NCBI GenBank assembly: GCA_963971285.1
Contig: OZ020247.1
Span: 12,296,614 to 12,360,613, forward strand
Direction: 5' to 3'
DNA: 64,000 nucleotides
Source of the DNA: Astropecten irregularis
Taxonomy: Eukaryota > Echinodermata > Asteroidea > Paxillosida > Astropectinidae
Shown here: one piece after another, positions 62,601 to 64,000 of the stretch
How positions within the stretch are numbered: position 1 is the stretch's first letter
Layout: each line of letters starts with the position of its first letter
The notes under the pieces: model-generated
The model's database searches: none
What the model was told of the DNA's origin: nothing
What the model saw: only the letters and a program-made list of their open reading frames with translations
Made by a program: the position numbers and the translations under genes

Positions 62601-62800
62601 GATTTTCGGCCATGAACATGACTTTGGATTTTGGCACAGGCCATACCATCCTGTAGGGTACATCTGGGGCTACATTTCATGCAAGTTTCAGATCAATAGC
62701 CTCAGTATTGGGGGAGAAATTTCAAACTCTAGCGTAAAAACGTGTGTCATAGTCTAAGTGCAGTCTTAGTTGCGCCTGCTTCGCTGTTTTCTCGCATAGC
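59690..62800 (+). repeat. 3.1-kb duplicated segment, copy 2
   Basis: The partner of 54240-57350. It carries the same private variants plus a few of its own, such as AGGGCTGTCTTAAATGCG at 61673 and CACGGCCCATACC near 60241. The low number of differences implies a recent duplication relative to the divergence among monomers. Confidence 0.85.
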
Positions 62801-63450
62801 GTGTGGTGCTATACTTGGATTTTCGTCCAAGAACATGACTTTGGATTTCACCACAGCCCATACCGTCCTGTAGGGTACATCTGGGACTACATTTCGTGCA
62901 AGTTTTAGCTCGATTGCCTCAGTATTTGGGGAGAAATTTCAAACTCTTCCGTAAAAAGGTTTGTCATAGTCTAAGGGCAGTCTTAATCGCGCCTTCTTCG
63001 CTGTTTTCTCGTATAGCGTGTGGTGCTATACTTGGATTTTCGGGCATGAAAATGACTTTGGATTTTGGCACAGACCATACCATCCTGTAGGGTACATCTG
63101 GGGCTACATTTCGTGCAAGTTTCAGATCGATAGCCTCAGTATTTGGGGAGAAATTTCAAACTATAGTGTAAAAAAAAGTGTCTCATAGTCTTAGTGCAGT
63201 CTTAATTGCGCCTGCTCGGCTGTTTTCTCGCATAGCGTGTGGGGCTATACTTGGATTTTCGGCCAAGAACATGACTTTGGATTTCACCACAGCCCGGACC
63301 ATCCTGTAGGGTCCATCTGGGGCTACATTTTGTGCAAGTTTCAGATTGATAGCCTCAGTATTTGGGGAGAAATTTCAAACTCTAGCGTAAAAACGTGTGT
63401 CATAGTCTATAAGTGCAGTCTTAATTGCGCCTGCTTTTCTGTTTTCTCGC

Positions 63451-64000
63451 ATAGCGTGTGGTGTTATACTTGGAATTTCGGCCATGAACATGACTTTGGA
63501 TTTCGGCTCAGCCCATACCATCCTGTAGGGTATATTTGGGGCTACATTTCGTGCAGGTTTCAGCTCGATATCTTCAGTATTGGGGGAGAAATTTTAAACT
63601 CTAGCTTAAAAATTGTCTCATAGTGTAAGTGCTGTCTTAATTGCGCCTGCTTCATTGTTTTCTCGCATAGCATGTGGTGATATATTTGGATTTTTGGCCA
63701 TAAACATGACTTTGTATTTCGTCACAGACCATACCATCCTGTAGGATATATCTGGGGCTACATTTCGTGCAAGTTTCAGCTCGATAGCTTCAGTATTGGG
63801 GGAGAAATTTCAAACTCGAACGTAAAAAAGTGTCTCATAGTCTAAGTGCAGTCTTAATTGCGCCTGCTTCTCCTTTTTCTCGCGTAGCGTGTGGTGTTAT
63901 ACTTGGATTTTCGGCCATGAACATGACTTTGGATTTTGGCACAGACCATAACATCCTGTAGGGTACATCTGGGGCTACATTTCGTGCAAGTTTCAGCTCG
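63451..64000 (+). repeat. 217-bp satellite, edge-like monomers, runs off window
   Basis: The block-R subtype ends and monomers resembling the left edge return: TTCGGCTCAGCCCATACC (as at about 6742), TCGATATCTTCAGTATTGGG and CATAAACATGACTTTGTATT. The last monomer is cut by the window end, so the array continues to the right. Confidence 0.85.

Larger units (their letters stand above)
45416..63450 (+). repeat. 217-bp satellite, higher-order repeat block R
   Basis: A second family dominates, with CCAAGAACATGACTTTGG, TTCACCACAGCCCA, CTCTTCCGTAAAAAGG and TCTATAAGTGCAGTC variants. A marker (GCAAGTTTTAGCTCGATTGC) is anchored at 45733, 47043, 49653, 50087, 50955, 52221, 53089, 54836, 57447, 58975, 60285 and 62896. 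Spacings are about 1310, 2610, 434, 868, 1266, 868, 1747, 2611, 1528, 1310 and 2611. Most equal whole numbers of monomers with slightly longer (218-219) units. The exception, 1266, is explained by two out-of-register junctions near 51574 and 51876. Paired monomers of suitable length give open frames up to 162 codons, which are repeat artefacts. Confidence 0.92.

Noticed and set aside
5541-64000. CRISPR array
   Set aside because: The repeats are 217 bp, contiguous and without unique spacers. It is a tandem satellite.

Overview
The window looks like nuclear DNA from an animal, probably an invertebrate. The evidence is GT/AG-bounded short exons, a 5'-truncated CR1/L2/Jockey-like LINE, small inverted-repeat (MITE-like) elements and a very long AT-rich satellite array. 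I see no bacterial operons, rRNA, tRNA or CRISPR. The species cannot be fixed from the sequence alone.

Left flank (1 to about 5,540). This non-satellite DNA appears to carry part of a previously hidden split gene on the + strand. Four short open exons (1286-1339, 3459-3590, 4641-4727, 5377-5447) have AG acceptors and GT donors, and their codon phases fit from one exon to the next. One apparent frameshift lies in exon 2. I do not recognise the protein. The introns are full of repeats: an inverted-repeat element (351-852) with two partial relatives, two further long inverted repeats (1454-2115 and 2125-2398), a 16-bp G-rich minisatellite present in two successive introns (2595-3369 and 4131-4505), and a degenerate 52-bp repeat (3684-3870).

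Satellite (about 5,541 to 64,000, continuing off the right edge). The remaining roughly 58 kb is a head-to-tail tandem array of a 217-bp monomer, about 265 copies by length. The left edge (to about 14.9 kb) is divergent. It carries a 132-bp MITE (5660-5791), a truncated LINE (7941-8667) with target-site duplication, and two 28-bp-arm palindromes. From about 14.9 to 45.4 kb the monomers form higher-order repeats of variable length (4 to 17 monomers) marked by a distinctive monomer. From about 45.4 to 63.45 kb a second higher-order family dominates, with very recent multi-kilobase duplications. Edge-like monomers reappear in the last 550 bp.

There is no evidence for functional proteins inside the satellite. 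Its many 60-162-codon open frames simply repeat with the monomer. The features that most deserve follow-up are the split gene running into the array, the duplicated intron block that places the first satellite monomer where a second copy of exon 4 would be expected, and the readable recombination history inside the array.
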